Shown here: one piece after another, positions 36,227 to 44,978 of the stretch
Layout of the letters: each line of letters starts with the position of its first letter
How positions within the stretch are numbered: position 1 is the first letter of the stretch
Origin: JACCVL01 sp038232655
GTDB lineage: Bacteria > Actinomycetota > Actinomycetes > Propionibacteriales > Nocardioidaceae
Reading direction: 5' to 3'
Assembly (NCBI GenBank): GCA_038232655.1
Contig: JBBSNM010000001.1
Span: forward strand, 1 to 64,000
DNA length: 64,000 bases
The notes under the pieces: model-generated
Told to the model about the DNA's origin: nothing
Database searches by the model: none
What the model saw: the letters and a program-made list of their open reading frames with translations, nothing else
Translations under genes and position numbers: made by a program

Positions 36227-37858
36227 TCAGACGAACCAGGCATGCCGGAACCCGTACCTGTCCAGGGGGTGGCCGGCCACGTTGGGCTCCAGACCGCTGA
36301 TCTTGTTGCTGTACGCGTCCACCAGGTTGACGAACCCCCAGATGATGTGCCCGCCGCTCTCGTGTTCGATGGCCTGCGCATCCTGGATCAGCTCGCAGCG
36401 CTTCTCCTCGTCGACCTCCACCTCGGCGGACTTGACGAGCGAGACGAACTCCTCGTCCGACCAGTGCGTCTCGTTGAACGGCGAGCTGGGCAGCGACCCC
36501 TGCGCGGCTTGAGCGAGGAACGACCGGGTGCCCCAGAAGTCCTGCGCGAACGGCCAGGACAGGTAGTTGTCGCCGTAGAAGGTGCCGGTGTCCACCTTGT
36601 TCAACCGGATGTCGACATCCGCCGCGCGGGCCTGCTCGACCAGCACCTGGGCAGCCTCCACGATGCCCTGCGACACCGGTGACGTGGTCAGCTCGACCTG
36701 CAGTCCCTCCTGCCCGGCGGACTTCAGCAGCGACTTGGCCTGCTCGACATCCCGCTCCCGCTGCGGCAGTGAGTCGTTGAAGCAGGGGTCGCCGGGGCTG
36801 TACAGGTCGTTGGCCAGCTTGCCGTGGCCGACGAGAACCTGGTCGATGAGCTCCTGCCGGTCGGCGATCAGCCGCATCGCCTGGCGCACCCGGACGTCGG
36901 AGAACGGCTTGGCGTCGACCCGCATCGTGAACGGGTTCCAGTTGCCGGACTCCGACTCGAGCACGGTGAGCTTGGAGTCGTTCTCCACCACGCTGATCTG
37001 ACCGAAGGGCAACGACTCGATCGCCTCCACCTGCCCGGAGATCAGCGCGTTGACGCGCGCCGCGTCGTCGGTGAAGTCGATGATGACCAGCTCGTCGAGG
37101 AACGGCTCACCCTCGCGCCAGTAGTCCGCGTACCGGCTGAAAACGCTGCGCTGGCCGGGGTCGAACGACTCGAACGCGAACGGGCCCGTCCCGACCGGCT
37201 TCTTCGGGTCGTAGTCCTCGGGCACGATGCCCTGGAAGTACTCCGAGATCGCGTCGAGGAACAGCGCGGACGGCCGGGTCAGGGTGAACTCGACGGTGCG
37301 GTCGTCGAGCTTCTTCATGCCCTTGCGGTCGAGGAACGACAGCAGCTGGGCGCCGACCTTGGGATCCTTGGGGTCGGTGATCCGCAGGAACGACGCGATG
37401 ACGTCCTCGGGGCGCACCGGGCGGCCGTCATGGAAGGTGATGCCGTCCCGTAGGCGAGCCGTCCAGACGGTCAGGTCCTTGTTGGGTTCGACCGACTCGG
37501 CCACCACCGGCGTCAGCTCGAACTTGGCGTCGCGGATCAGCAGCGGCTCGTACAGCTGGTGGACCCGGTTGATGTCTGGGCGGTCCACCGGCTTGTGGGC
37601 ATCGATGGTGTCGCCCGAGCCGCCGCCGGCAGCACCCATCCGCAGCGAGCCGCCCCGTTTAGGTTCGCCGGAGGCGCCGTCCTCCCCCGACTGGGAGCCG
37701 CCGACGGGATCGGCGGCCGAGCAGGCGGCCAGCCAGCTGGGTGCGGCGAGCGCTCCGGTGCCGATGGCGAAGCCACGCAGCACCTCTCGCCTGCTGAGGT
37801 TCCTCCTGCCGCCACCGGCCAGGGCGGCGGCGATCGCTCTTCGTTCGGATTCGTGCAT
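36227..37858 (-). CDS. Family 5 extracellular solute-binding protein (lipoprotein)
   Basis: A 543-residue substrate receptor of the importer. The N-terminus has a twin-Arg motif (LSRREVLRGFAIGTGAL) and the lipobox LAAC, so it is likely Tat-exported and lipid-anchored. The family signature is in VWTARLRDGITFHDGRPVRP, followed by EDVIASFLRI. Family 5 receptors bind peptides, nickel, opines or oligosaccharides; the ligand is not clear from sequence. ATG 37858 has GAGGAGGAG seven bases upstream. It leads the operon and is divergent from the DUF3604 gene. Confidence 0.92.
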   Translation of the reverse strand: MHESERRAIAAALAGGGRRNLSRREVLRGFAIGTGALAAPSWLAACSAADPVGGSQSGEDGASGEPKRGGSLRMGAAGGGSGDTIDAHKPVDRPDINRVHQLYEPLLIRDAKFELTPVVAESVEPNKDLTVWTARLRDGITFHDGRPVRPEDVIASFLRITDPKDPKVGAQLLSFLDRKGMKKLDDRTVEFTLTRPSALFLDAISEYFQGIVPEDYDPKKPVGTGPFAFESFDPGQRSVFSRYADYWREGEPFLDELVIIDFTDDAARVNALISGQVEAIESLPFGQISVVENDSKLTVLESESGNWNPFTMRVDAKPFSDVRVRQAMRLIADRQELIDQVLVGHGKLANDLYSPGDPCFNDSLPQRERDVEQAKSLLKSAGQEGLQVELTTSPVSQGIVEAAQVLVEQARAADVDIRLNKVDTGTFYGDNYLSWPFAQDFWGTRSFLAQAAQGSLPSSPFNETHWSDEEFVSLVKSAEVEVDEEKRCELIQDAQAIEHESGGHIIWGFVNLVDAYSNKISGLEPNVAGHPLDRYGFRHAWFV

Positions 37859-37887
37859 GTCTCACTCCTCCTCGGGCCTGTCCTGAT

Positions 37888-37915
37888 GAAATACGCGTCC
37901 GCGTCCGGACGTCAA
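37888..37915 (-). promoter_or_regulatory. Putative promoter of the importer operon
   Basis: On the minus strand TTGACG (37915-37910) and TATTTC (37893-37888) are 16 bases apart, about 30 bases before the ATG at 37858. The -35 box overlaps the inverted repeat at 37905-37923. Confidence 0.5.
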
Positions 37916-37923
37916 TCGTCCGG
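37905..37923. promoter_or_regulatory. Inverted repeat over the importer promoter (candidate operator)
   Basis: CCGGACG (37905-37911), five bases, CGTCCGG (37917-37923): a perfect 7-bp inverted repeat that covers the -35 box. A shorter one, TTGT-TGC-ACAA, follows at about 37930-37940. A regulator bound here could control both the importer and the divergent DUF3604 gene. No regulator gene lies next to it. Confidence 0.5.
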
Positions 37924-38042
37924 GCCAAGTTGTTGCACAATCGTCGCCTTGGTCGGCCCCCTGTCCCGCGGCCTGACCGGGCGGTCATGCTGTCGGCCAC
38001 GTGGCCGGGCGCCGTCGTCGGTCACCTGGAGGAGTGATCGCG

Positions 38043-41000
38043 ATGCACAGCTGCGAGGTCGACCACCACAGCGGCGACTACACCGACCGGCAACGTGCTG
38101 ACCTGCAGCTGGTGCTGGAGTTCAACCGGCGCATGGCCGACGCCATCGACCGGTGCCGAGACGTTGGCGCCGTCGAGGCGCTCCTCGACCCCGACCCGCT
38201 GCGCTTCATGTGGGTGGACGAGGGCGCCGGGCGCATCCCCGAGTTTCTGGCCGACGCCGACGACGCGCTGGCTCGCGCCCCCACGCTGGCCGGGCACGGC
38301 CGGTTGGACAGCGTCGAGGTCGCCGGCGGCGGCGCCGCCACCCGCCCGTCGGTCGCCAGCCACCCCGACGGGCAGGTGCTGCACGCCTGGCTCGAGTGGG
38401 AGCCCGGCGTCGGCGACCGGGTGCGGGCCCTGCGCACGCGCACCGACAGCGACGAGACCACCGACGCGGAAACGGTCGTCACCGACCCGGCCGACTGCTT
38501 CCGCCCCACCACGGTGGTCGACGCCACCGGGCGGCCCTGGGTGCTGTACGGCCGCTCCGAAGCTGGGACCGTCGCGGTGTGGTGCAAGCGCCGCACCGGG
38601 GACGGCTGGTCCGACGAGGAGCAGGTCAGCGACACGGCGCATCCGTCGTTCAACCAGGAGGTGGTGGCCCACGACGACGGCACCGTGGAGGTCTGCTGGC
38701 AGGGCCGGGTGGGCGAGCGGTTCGCGGTGTACTCCCGGCGGTGGTCCGGATCCTGGGGCGACACCCGCCAGGTCAGCCCCGACGGCGGATCCGCGATCGC
38801 GACGAACGTCTGGGACCCGGCGCTCGCGGCACTGCCCGGCGGCGGCACCGCGTACGCCTGGACCGAGTACCGGGCCGGCAGCTACCGGGTGGTCATCCGC
38901 CGTGCTGACGCGGACGGTCGCCTGGACGAGCCTCGGGTGGTGACCAGCGGCAGCGACTACGCGCTGCACCCCAGCATCGCCGTCACTACCGACGGGGCAC
39001 TGTGGTGCGCCTTCGACGTGCTCACGATGCAGGGTCACGGCGGTTCCGGGCCGACCCGGCTGCGGCCGGCGGACAGTGTCGGCGCAGACCCCACCCAGAT
39101 CGAGGGCATGCGGGCTGCCGGCGAGTACGTGCCACCCGAGCTGCGGCCCGACGTGACCGCCTCGCTGCGGGTGATGCGCATCGACGAGCGCGGGATCGCC
39201 GAGCCGGCCGGCGAGCTGGCCCCCCACCTGGACATCGTGCCCGGTGGGCTACCCCGGCTGTGTGCCGACCGGACCGGCGGGCTCATCGTCGCCTACCGAC
39301 TCCATCGACGGCTGCCGCTGATGACCTACTACTGGGAGGTGGCGACGCAGGCACTCGGGCCGGCCGGCTGGGAGCCGCCGGTCACGATCCGCGGCAGCGA
39401 CGGCACGCTCGAGGAGCCGGCGGTCGCCCCCTTACCCGCCGGCGCTTTGGTGGTGTTGCAGAGCGACGGTCGCCTCGAGCGTGGTCTCGACTGGACCGAG
39501 GGGTTCGGCGGTCGGGAGTGTCCGGAGCTCCTCGAGCACCACGGCGAGGTGGTCTGGCACGGCATGCAGCGCACCGGCACGGTCCGCTCGGCGGTCGTGG
39601 AGTCGGCCGGACCGCCCGACCCGGTCGCAGTCACGACCGCGGGCACCGTCTTGCACAACGACGCCCGGGAGGAGTCGCGCGCCTGGGTGGCTGCCCGGGA
39701 GCGGGGCCCGCGCTACACCACCACCGTCGGGTCCGCCGAGTACGCCCTGTTCTGGGGCGACCTGCACCGGCACTCCCTGATCAGCCGGTGCACCGCTGGC
39801 GACGAGCCGACCTTGGAGGACTTCTACCGCTACTCCTGGGACGTCTGCGAGTACGACTTCTGGGCGGTCACGGACCACTCCGAGAACAGCACCGACTACC
39901 AGTGGTGGTCGATCCAGAAGATCGCCGACCTGTTCCGCGTCGATGGCCGCTTCGTCCCGCTGTACGGCTTCGAGTGGACCGGTCTGATGGGCCACCAGAA
40001 CGTCATCTACGGCGACGTGGCCCGCGGCGCGCCGATCTTCTCCTCGTACGCCGCCGGCTCCGACACCCCGGCCGGGCTGTGGAAGGGGCTGGCCGAGTAT
40101 CCGGCGCACCCGGCGATCACCATCCCGCACCACCCCGGCTCGGCGATGGTGCCGTACGACTGGGACTACGGCGACGCGCAGTTCCTGCGGCTGGCTGAGG
40201 TGTTCCAGGCCTGCCGCGGCAACTACGAGGACGACGGCTGCTTCCGGCAGTACTCCGACGGCACCCGGCCGGGCACCTTCGTGCTGGACGGACTGCGGCG
40301 CGGGCAGCGCTTCGGGCTGATCGCGTCATCTGATCACGGGCACGGCGCCAGCTATGTCGGCGCCTACACCGAGCGCCTCGACCGGGCGTCGGTCTTCGAC
40401 GCGCTGCAGTCACGGCGGGTCTTCGCGGCCACCACCCGCGACGTGCTGGTCGACTTCCGGGTCGGCGGCGCCTTCATGGGTGAGGAGGTGGCCCTCAGCG
40501 GCCCGCGGGTGGTGGAAGCGTACGCCCGCGGGTACGGCGAGCTGGCGCGCATCGACGTGGTGCGTGACGGCAACACGGTGCACAGCGCCCTGCCCGACCT
40601 CGAGCTGCCCGTGGGCTGGCTGGCGGTGCCCCTGCGGGTGGAGTGGGGCGAGAGCCCGGTGCACGCCGACTGGAGCGGCCGGCTGGACGTGGCCGGCGGC
40701 GAGGTCGTCGAGACGGCGTACTGGAGCCCCGCAATCGTCGCAGCGGACCGCACCAGCGTGCGTTGGGTCGCCCAGACCAAGAGCTTCGGTGAGCCGTACG
40801 GCTCACAGCGTGGCGGCATCGAGATCACCGCGATCGGCGACGCCGACGCGTCGGTGAGCGTCGCAACTCCACAGGGCAAGCTCAGCGTGCCTCTGGCGCG
40901 GCTGACCGGTCGGGTCGTCGACATCCCCACCAACGGTCAGGGCCGGCTGCGGCTGCAGCCAGGGGTCGGCGGGCTGGCCGGTCTCGGCAGCCGTGAGCAC

Positions 41001-41111
41001 CGGCTGGCCTGGACCGACAAGACGACCGAGCCCGCCTGGTACTACGCCCGGGTGATCCAGACCGACGGCGAGATGGCCTGGTCGTCGCCCGTCTGGGTCG
41101 ACCCCGCCTGA
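38043..41111 (+). CDS. DUF3604 protein: PHP-like metallohydrolase with N-terminal propeller-like region
   Basis: A 1022-residue protein without an evident signal peptide. The first 500 residues have repeated Trp/Asp-rich blades (RPTTVVDATGRPWVLYG, NQEVVAHDDGTVEVCWQG, HPSIAVTTDGALWCAF) that suggest a beta-propeller. The second half is the DUF3604/PHP-like part with metal motifs WGDLHRHSLISRC, DFWAVTDHSEN, PAITIPHHPGS and LIASSDHGHG. PHP enzymes are usually phosphoesterases, but the substrate of DUF3604 proteins is not established. ATG 38043 has GGAGGAG eight bases upstream. It is divergent from the importer, so the two may serve the same compound. Confidence 0.8.
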   Translation: MHSCEVDHHSGDYTDRQRADLQLVLEFNRRMADAIDRCRDVGAVEALLDPDPLRFMWVDEGAGRIPEFLADADDALARAPTLAGHGRLDSVEVAGGGAATRPSVASHPDGQVLHAWLEWEPGVGDRVRALRTRTDSDETTDAETVVTDPADCFRPTTVVDATGRPWVLYGRSEAGTVAVWCKRRTGDGWSDEEQVSDTAHPSFNQEVVAHDDGTVEVCWQGRVGERFAVYSRRWSGSWGDTRQVSPDGGSAIATNVWDPALAALPGGGTAYAWTEYRAGSYRVVIRRADADGRLDEPRVVTSGSDYALHPSIAVTTDGALWCAFDVLTMQGHGGSGPTRLRPADSVGADPTQIEGMRAAGEYVPPELRPDVTASLRVMRIDERGIAEPAGELAPHLDIVPGGLPRLCADRTGGLIVAYRLHRRLPLMTYYWEVATQALGPAGWEPPVTIRGSDGTLEEPAVAPLPAGALVVLQSDGRLERGLDWTEGFGGRECPELLEHHGEVVWHGMQRTGTVRSAVVESAGPPDPVAVTTAGTVLHNDAREESRAWVAARERGPRYTTTVGSAEYALFWGDLHRHSLISRCTAGDEPTLEDFYRYSWDVCEYDFWAVTDHSENSTDYQWWSIQKIADLFRVDGRFVPLYGFEWTGLMGHQNVIYGDVARGAPIFSSYAAGSDTPAGLWKGLAEYPAHPAITIPHHPGSAMVPYDWDYGDAQFLRLAEVFQACRGNYEDDGCFRQYSDGTRPGTFVLDGLRRGQRFGLIASSDHGHGASYVGAYTERLDRASVFDALQSRRVFAATTRDVLVDFRVGGAFMGEEVALSGPRVVEAYARGYGELARIDVVRDGNTVHSALPDLELPVGWLAVPLRVEWGESPVHADWSGRLDVAGGEVVETAYWSPAIVAADRTSVRWVAQTKSFGEPYGSQRGGIEITAIGDADASVSVATPQGKLSVPLARLTGRVVDIPTNGQGRLRLQPGVGGLAGLGSREHRLAWTDKTTEPAWYYARVIQTDGEMAWSSPVWVDPA

Positions 41112-41515
41112 CCCAAGCAGTTGCCGGTGCCGGTCAACGGCCAATGCTCGACGGCGATCTCGGTCATTGGGAAGTGCCGGGGGTTGCCGGTGACCAGTCG
41201 CGCCCCCACTCCGTACGCAGCCGCAGCGACCAGGCAGTCGGCCTGCCCCAGCGTGATCCCGGACCCGGCGTACGCACGTCGCCATTCGCCAGCCCGCCAG
41301 CCCTCCTGGACACCCAGCGGTGCCAGTCGCAATGCCGCAAGCAACGCAAGGCTGCTCGACCGCTCACGCGGACGCAGCCCACGGGCGACCTCCTCGACGT
41401 TGATGGCGCACACGTACGGCACCTCGCCCGACTCGCGCAGCGCCAGCAACCGCTCGGCCACCGGGCGTCCACGGAGGGTGTCGATGAGCACCGTGGTGTC
41501 CAGCAGCAGGGCCAT
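41042..41515 (-). CDS. vapC: VapC-type PIN-domain toxin
   Basis: A 157-residue PIN-domain ribonuclease. The acidic active-site residues are visible in ALLLDTTVLIDTLRG, CAINVEEVARGL and LGQADCLVAAAAY, with RLVTGNPRHFP near the end of the fold. VapC toxins cut tRNA or rRNA when not bound by VapB. Its ATG overlaps the antitoxin stop (TGATG). The last 30 residues go beyond the usual PIN end, and the gene overlaps the 3' end of the DUF3604 gene by 70 bases on the opposite strand. Confidence 0.87.
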   Translation of the reverse strand: MALLLDTTVLIDTLRGRPVAERLLALRESGEVPYVCAINVEEVARGLRPRERSSSLALLAALRLAPLGVQEGWRAGEWRRAYAGSGITLGQADCLVAAAAYGVGARLVTGNPRHFPMTEIAVEHWPLTGTGNCLGQAGSTQTGDDQAISPSVWITRA

Positions 41516-41754
41516 CAACCGAACCGGCGCGCGTCGGCCGCGCGCTGCTCGTGCACCCACTCGGCCGGGTCGGCGTCCCAGTCGTGGCCCTCGTCGTCGA
41601 TCACCCCGATGGCGGCGGCGATGCCGTCCCAACGGCGTTCATCGTCCAAGGTCCGGCGAAGCGCATCCACGATGTATGCGGTACGTCCGCGGGCGCCGGC
41701 CCGACCGTCGATCTCGGCGACCAGGCTGTCATCCATCACGATGTGCACTCGCAT
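41515..41754 (-). CDS. vapB: VapB-type ribbon-helix-helix antitoxin
   Basis: A 79-residue protein with an N-terminal ribbon-helix-helix (MRVHIVMDDSLVAEIDGRAG then RTAYIVDALRRTL) and an acidic, Trp-containing C-terminal tail that would bind the toxin. It precedes vapC with overlapping stop and start. The ATG at 41754 lies inside an inverted repeat and no ribosome-binding site is seen, which fits leaderless, self-regulated expression. Confidence 0.87.
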   Translation of the reverse strand: MRVHIVMDDSLVAEIDGRAGARGRTAYIVDALRRTLDDERRWDGIAAAIGVIDDEGHDWDADPAEWVHEQRAADARRFG

Positions 41755-41774
41755 GTGTCAACGTTAGCACATGC
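41751..41774. promoter_or_regulatory. VapB operator and leaderless promoter candidate
   Basis: GCATGTG (41751-41757) and CACATGC (41768-41774) form a perfect 7-bp inverted repeat with 10 bases between. On the minus strand the right half-site contains the vapB ATG, and TAACGT lies six bases before that ATG, as a -10 box would for a leaderless mRNA. Antitoxin binding would cover the promoter. Confidence 0.55.
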
Positions 41775-41861
41775 TGCCCGCTCTGGACCGTCGATGATCG
41801 GGGGCCTGAGCCGCCTGAGGCGGGCCGGACTCCCCGGTCCCAACGTTGTCACAGGTGGCGG

Positions 41862-43964
41862 TCAGCGGGCGCCGGCGCTCACCATCTGGCGCAGCTCCTT
41901 CTTCAGGTCGCCGATCTCGTCACGCAGCCGGGCCGCCACCTCGAACTGCAGCTCGGCGGCAGCACTGTGCATCTGGTCGGTGAGCTGCTGCACCAGGTCG
42001 GCGAGGTCGGAAGCGGCCATGCTGCTCAGGTCGAGCGGGGAGGTGCCGGTATCGCGGCTGCGCAGCCCCGGCACCGGCGCCTTGCCGCGGCTCTGCTGCC
42101 GCCCGCCGCCGAGCAGCGTCTCGGTGTCGGCGTCCTCGCGGGCGAGCATGTCGGTGATGTCGGCGATCCGCTTGCGCAGCGGGGTGGGGTCGATGCCGTG
42201 CTCGGTGTTGTAGGCCACCTGGATGGCGCGGCGCCGGTTGGTCTCGTCGATCGCGCTGTCCATCGAGGGTGTGATCGTGTCGGCGTACATGTGCACCTGA
42301 CCGGACACGTTGCGGGCGGCCCGGCCGATGGTCTGGATCAGCGAGGTGCCCGAGCGCAGGAACCCCTCCTTGTCGGCGTCCAGGATCGCCACCAGGCTGA
42401 CCTCGGGCAGGTCGAGCCCCTCCCGCAGCAGGTTGATGCCGACCAGCACATCGAACTCGCCCAGCCGCAGCTCGCGCAGCAGCTCGATGCGGCGCAGCGT
42501 GTCGACCTCGCTGTGCAGGTAGCGGGTGCGGATGCCGGCCTCGAGCAGGTAGTCGGTGAGGTCCTCGGACATCTTCTTGGTGAGCGTCGTGACCAGCACC
42601 CGCTCGCTCTTGTCGGTGCGCAGCCGGATCTCGTGGATCAGGTCGTCGATCTGGCCCTTGGTCGGCTTGACCACCACCTCGGGGTCGACCAGCCCGGTCG
42701 GCCGGATGATCTGCTGCACGACGCCGTCGACGCGGCGCATCTCGTACGAGCCGGGGGTGGCCGAGGAGTAGATCGTCTGCCCGATCCGCTGGACGAACTC
42801 CTCCCACCGCAGCGGCCGGTTGTCCATCGCGCTCGGCAGCCGGAAGCCGTGCTCGACCAGGGTGCGCTTGCGCGACATGTCCCCCTCGTACATTCCGCCG
42901 ATCTGGGGCACGGTCACGTGCGACTCGTCGATGACGAGCACGAAGTCCTCGGGGAAGTAGTCGAGCAGGCAGTGCGGCGCCGAGCCGGGCTCGCGGCCGT
43001 CGGTGTGCCGGGAGTAGTTCTCGATGCCCGAGCAGGTGCCGACCTGGCGCATCATCTCGATGTCGTAGGTGGTGCGCATGCGCAGCCGCTGGGCCTCCAA
43101 CAGCTTGCCCTGCCGCTCCAGCTCGCCGAGCCGATGCTCGAGCTCGGCCTCGATGCTGGTGATCGCGCGCTCCATCTTGACCGGGTCGGTGACGTAGTGG
43201 GTGGCGGCCCCGATGTAGATCTCGTTCTCCTCGCCAAGCACCTCGCCGGTGAGGGGGTGCATCGTCATCAGCCGCTCGATCTCGTCGCCGAAGAACTCCA
43301 CCCGCACGGCCAGCTCCTGGTAGACCGGGAAGACCTCGAGGGTGTCACCGCGCACCCGGAACGTGCCGCGTGTGCCGGCGAGGTCGTTGCGTGCGTACTG
43401 CACCTCGACCAGCTTGCGCAGCAGCCCGTCGCGGTCCATCTCGGTGCCGACCTGCACATGCAGCATCTTGTTGAGGTACTCGTCGGCCGAGCCGAGGCCG
43501 TAGATGCAGGACACCGTCGCCACCACGACCACGTCCCTGCGCGTCAGCAGCGACCAGGTGGAGGAGTGCCGCAACCGCTCGACCTCGTCGTTGATCGAGG
43601 AGTCCTTCTCGATGTAGGTGTCGGTCTGCGGGACGTACGCCTCCGGCTGGTAGTAGTCGTAGTAGGAGACGAAGTACTCGACCGCGTTGTCGGGGAAGAA
43701 CTGCCGCAGCTCGTTGGCGTACTGCGCGGCGAGGGTCTTGTTGGGCTGCATGACGAGGATCGGGCGCTGCAAGCGCTCGGCCAGCCAGGCCACCGTCGCG
43801 GTCTTGCCGGTGCCGGTGGCACCGAGCAGCACCACGTCGGTCTCACCGGCCTCGACCCGCCGGGCCAGCTCCTCGATTGCGGCCGGCTGGTCGCCCGACG
43901 GCTCGAAGTCGCTGACCACCTCGAAGGGGGCCACCGCGCGCTGCAGATCCTCCACCGCTCTCAT
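41862..43964 (-). CDS. uvrB: Excinuclease ABC subunit B
   Basis: Helicase-like damage-verification subunit of nucleotide excision repair. The 700-residue protein has Walker A GATGTGKTATVAWLAE near residue 45, the beta-hairpin with YYDYYQPEAYVPQTDTYIE, DESHVTVPQIGGMYEGD, motif VI around TIGRAARNVSG and a C-terminal UVR domain (FEVAARLRDEIGDLKKEL). ATG 43964 gives the normal N-terminus MRAVEDLQRAVAPFEVVS. Confidence 0.97.
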   Translation of the reverse strand: MRAVEDLQRAVAPFEVVSDFEPSGDQPAAIEELARRVEAGETDVVLLGATGTGKTATVAWLAERLQRPILVMQPNKTLAAQYANELRQFFPDNAVEYFVSYYDYYQPEAYVPQTDTYIEKDSSINDEVERLRHSSTWSLLTRRDVVVVATVSCIYGLGSADEYLNKMLHVQVGTEMDRDGLLRKLVEVQYARNDLAGTRGTFRVRGDTLEVFPVYQELAVRVEFFGDEIERLMTMHPLTGEVLGEENEIYIGAATHYVTDPVKMERAITSIEAELEHRLGELERQGKLLEAQRLRMRTTYDIEMMRQVGTCSGIENYSRHTDGREPGSAPHCLLDYFPEDFVLVIDESHVTVPQIGGMYEGDMSRKRTLVEHGFRLPSAMDNRPLRWEEFVQRIGQTIYSSATPGSYEMRRVDGVVQQIIRPTGLVDPEVVVKPTKGQIDDLIHEIRLRTDKSERVLVTTLTKKMSEDLTDYLLEAGIRTRYLHSEVDTLRRIELLRELRLGEFDVLVGINLLREGLDLPEVSLVAILDADKEGFLRSGTSLIQTIGRAARNVSGQVHMYADTITPSMDSAIDETNRRRAIQVAYNTEHGIDPTPLRKRIADITDMLAREDADTETLLGGGRQQSRGKAPVPGLRSRDTGTSPLDLSSMAASDLADLVQQLTDQMHSAAAELQFEVAARLRDEIGDLKKELRQMVSAGAR

Positions 43965-44010
43965 GCCGGTCAGCGTACGACCGGGCACCGACAGCCGCCG
44001 GGCACGCGGG

Positions 44011-44949
44011 CTAGCCGTACCGGGCGGGGAGGTGGCGCCGGGGCGCCATCCGCGGCCCGCGTCGGGGATTGGCGGCACCGCACAGCTCGACCAGCCGCTG
44101 CACCCGGTAGCGGTGCGGGCGGTACGGCTCGAGCAGCTCGGCCAGCCCGTCGTCGTCGACGGGGCTGCCGGTCAGGGTGCAGCCGATGTCGGCGGGCAGG
44201 TGGTAATCGCCGACGCTGACGGCGTCGGTGTCGCCGTGGGCACGCTGCCGCACCTCGGCCGCCGTCCACGCACCCAGCCCCGGCACGCTGCGCAACCGCC
44301 GCTCGGCGTCGGCAGCCGTCGACGCGAGGGTCCGCTCGAGCGCCGGAGCCACCCGGGCGGCCAGCACGGCGGTGCGGGAGCGGGCCGGGTCCACCGGCAG
44401 CCGCAGCCACTCCCAGGACGGGATCATCCGGACGGTCTCGGGGTCGGGGGTGAGCCGCAGCCCGCGCTCAGCCCCGGGACCGGGGGCAGGCTCGCCGAAG
44501 CGCCGCAGCAGCGCCCGCCAGCCCGCCCAGGCCTCCTGGCCGGTGACCTTCTGCTCCAGCACGGCGGGCAGCAACGACTCGAACACCAGCCCGGAGCGCG
44601 GCACCCGCCAGTGCGGGTGCCGGCGGATCGCCATCGACAGGAAGGGATTGCTGCCGGCCAGCGTGGCCGCGAACTCTGCCGCCCCGCTGTCGCCGTCCCC
44701 GAGCATGTCCGGCAGCCGGTCGAGAGCCCACGGCGCGCCCGGACCCCAAGCGTCGGCGCGCACCTCGCCGTTCGCAGCCCCGGCGTCGACCCGCAGCGTC
44801 GCGGGGCCGTCGGCGGTTCGCACCGCCCGCCACACCTGGTCACCGACCACGTGGAAGGCGGGGTCACCTGTCCCCCGCCGCAGCGGCGACCAGATGGTCA
44901 GGACGGGGACCGGGCGACCCGGTCGCCACCGTCGGGACGCGGGGAGCAC
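44011..44949 (-). CDS. DNA-3-methyladenine glycosylase 2-type (HhH-GPD) protein
   Basis: A 312-residue base-excision repair glycosylase of the AlkA-like HhH-GPD superfamily. The signature region has VLEQKVTGQEAWAGWRALLR, the hairpin SVPGLGAWTAAEVRQRAHG, and AVSVGDYHLPADIG with the catalytic Asp. GTG 44949 has no ribosome-binding site but CATACT lies six bases before it, suggesting a leaderless mRNA. It is divergent from the DNA ligase gene, with 29 bases between the starts. Confidence 0.83.
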   Translation of the reverse strand: MLPASRRWRPGRPVPVLTIWSPLRRGTGDPAFHVVGDQVWRAVRTADGPATLRVDAGAANGEVRADAWGPGAPWALDRLPDMLGDGDSGAAEFAATLAGSNPFLSMAIRRHPHWRVPRSGLVFESLLPAVLEQKVTGQEAWAGWRALLRRFGEPAPGPGAERGLRLTPDPETVRMIPSWEWLRLPVDPARSRTAVLAARVAPALERTLASTAADAERRLRSVPGLGAWTAAEVRQRAHGDTDAVSVGDYHLPADIGCTLTGSPVDDDGLAELLEPYRPHRYRVQRLVELCGAANPRRGPRMAPRRHLPARYG

Positions 44950-44978
44950 GCACCGAGTATGGCCGCGATGATAGTGCC

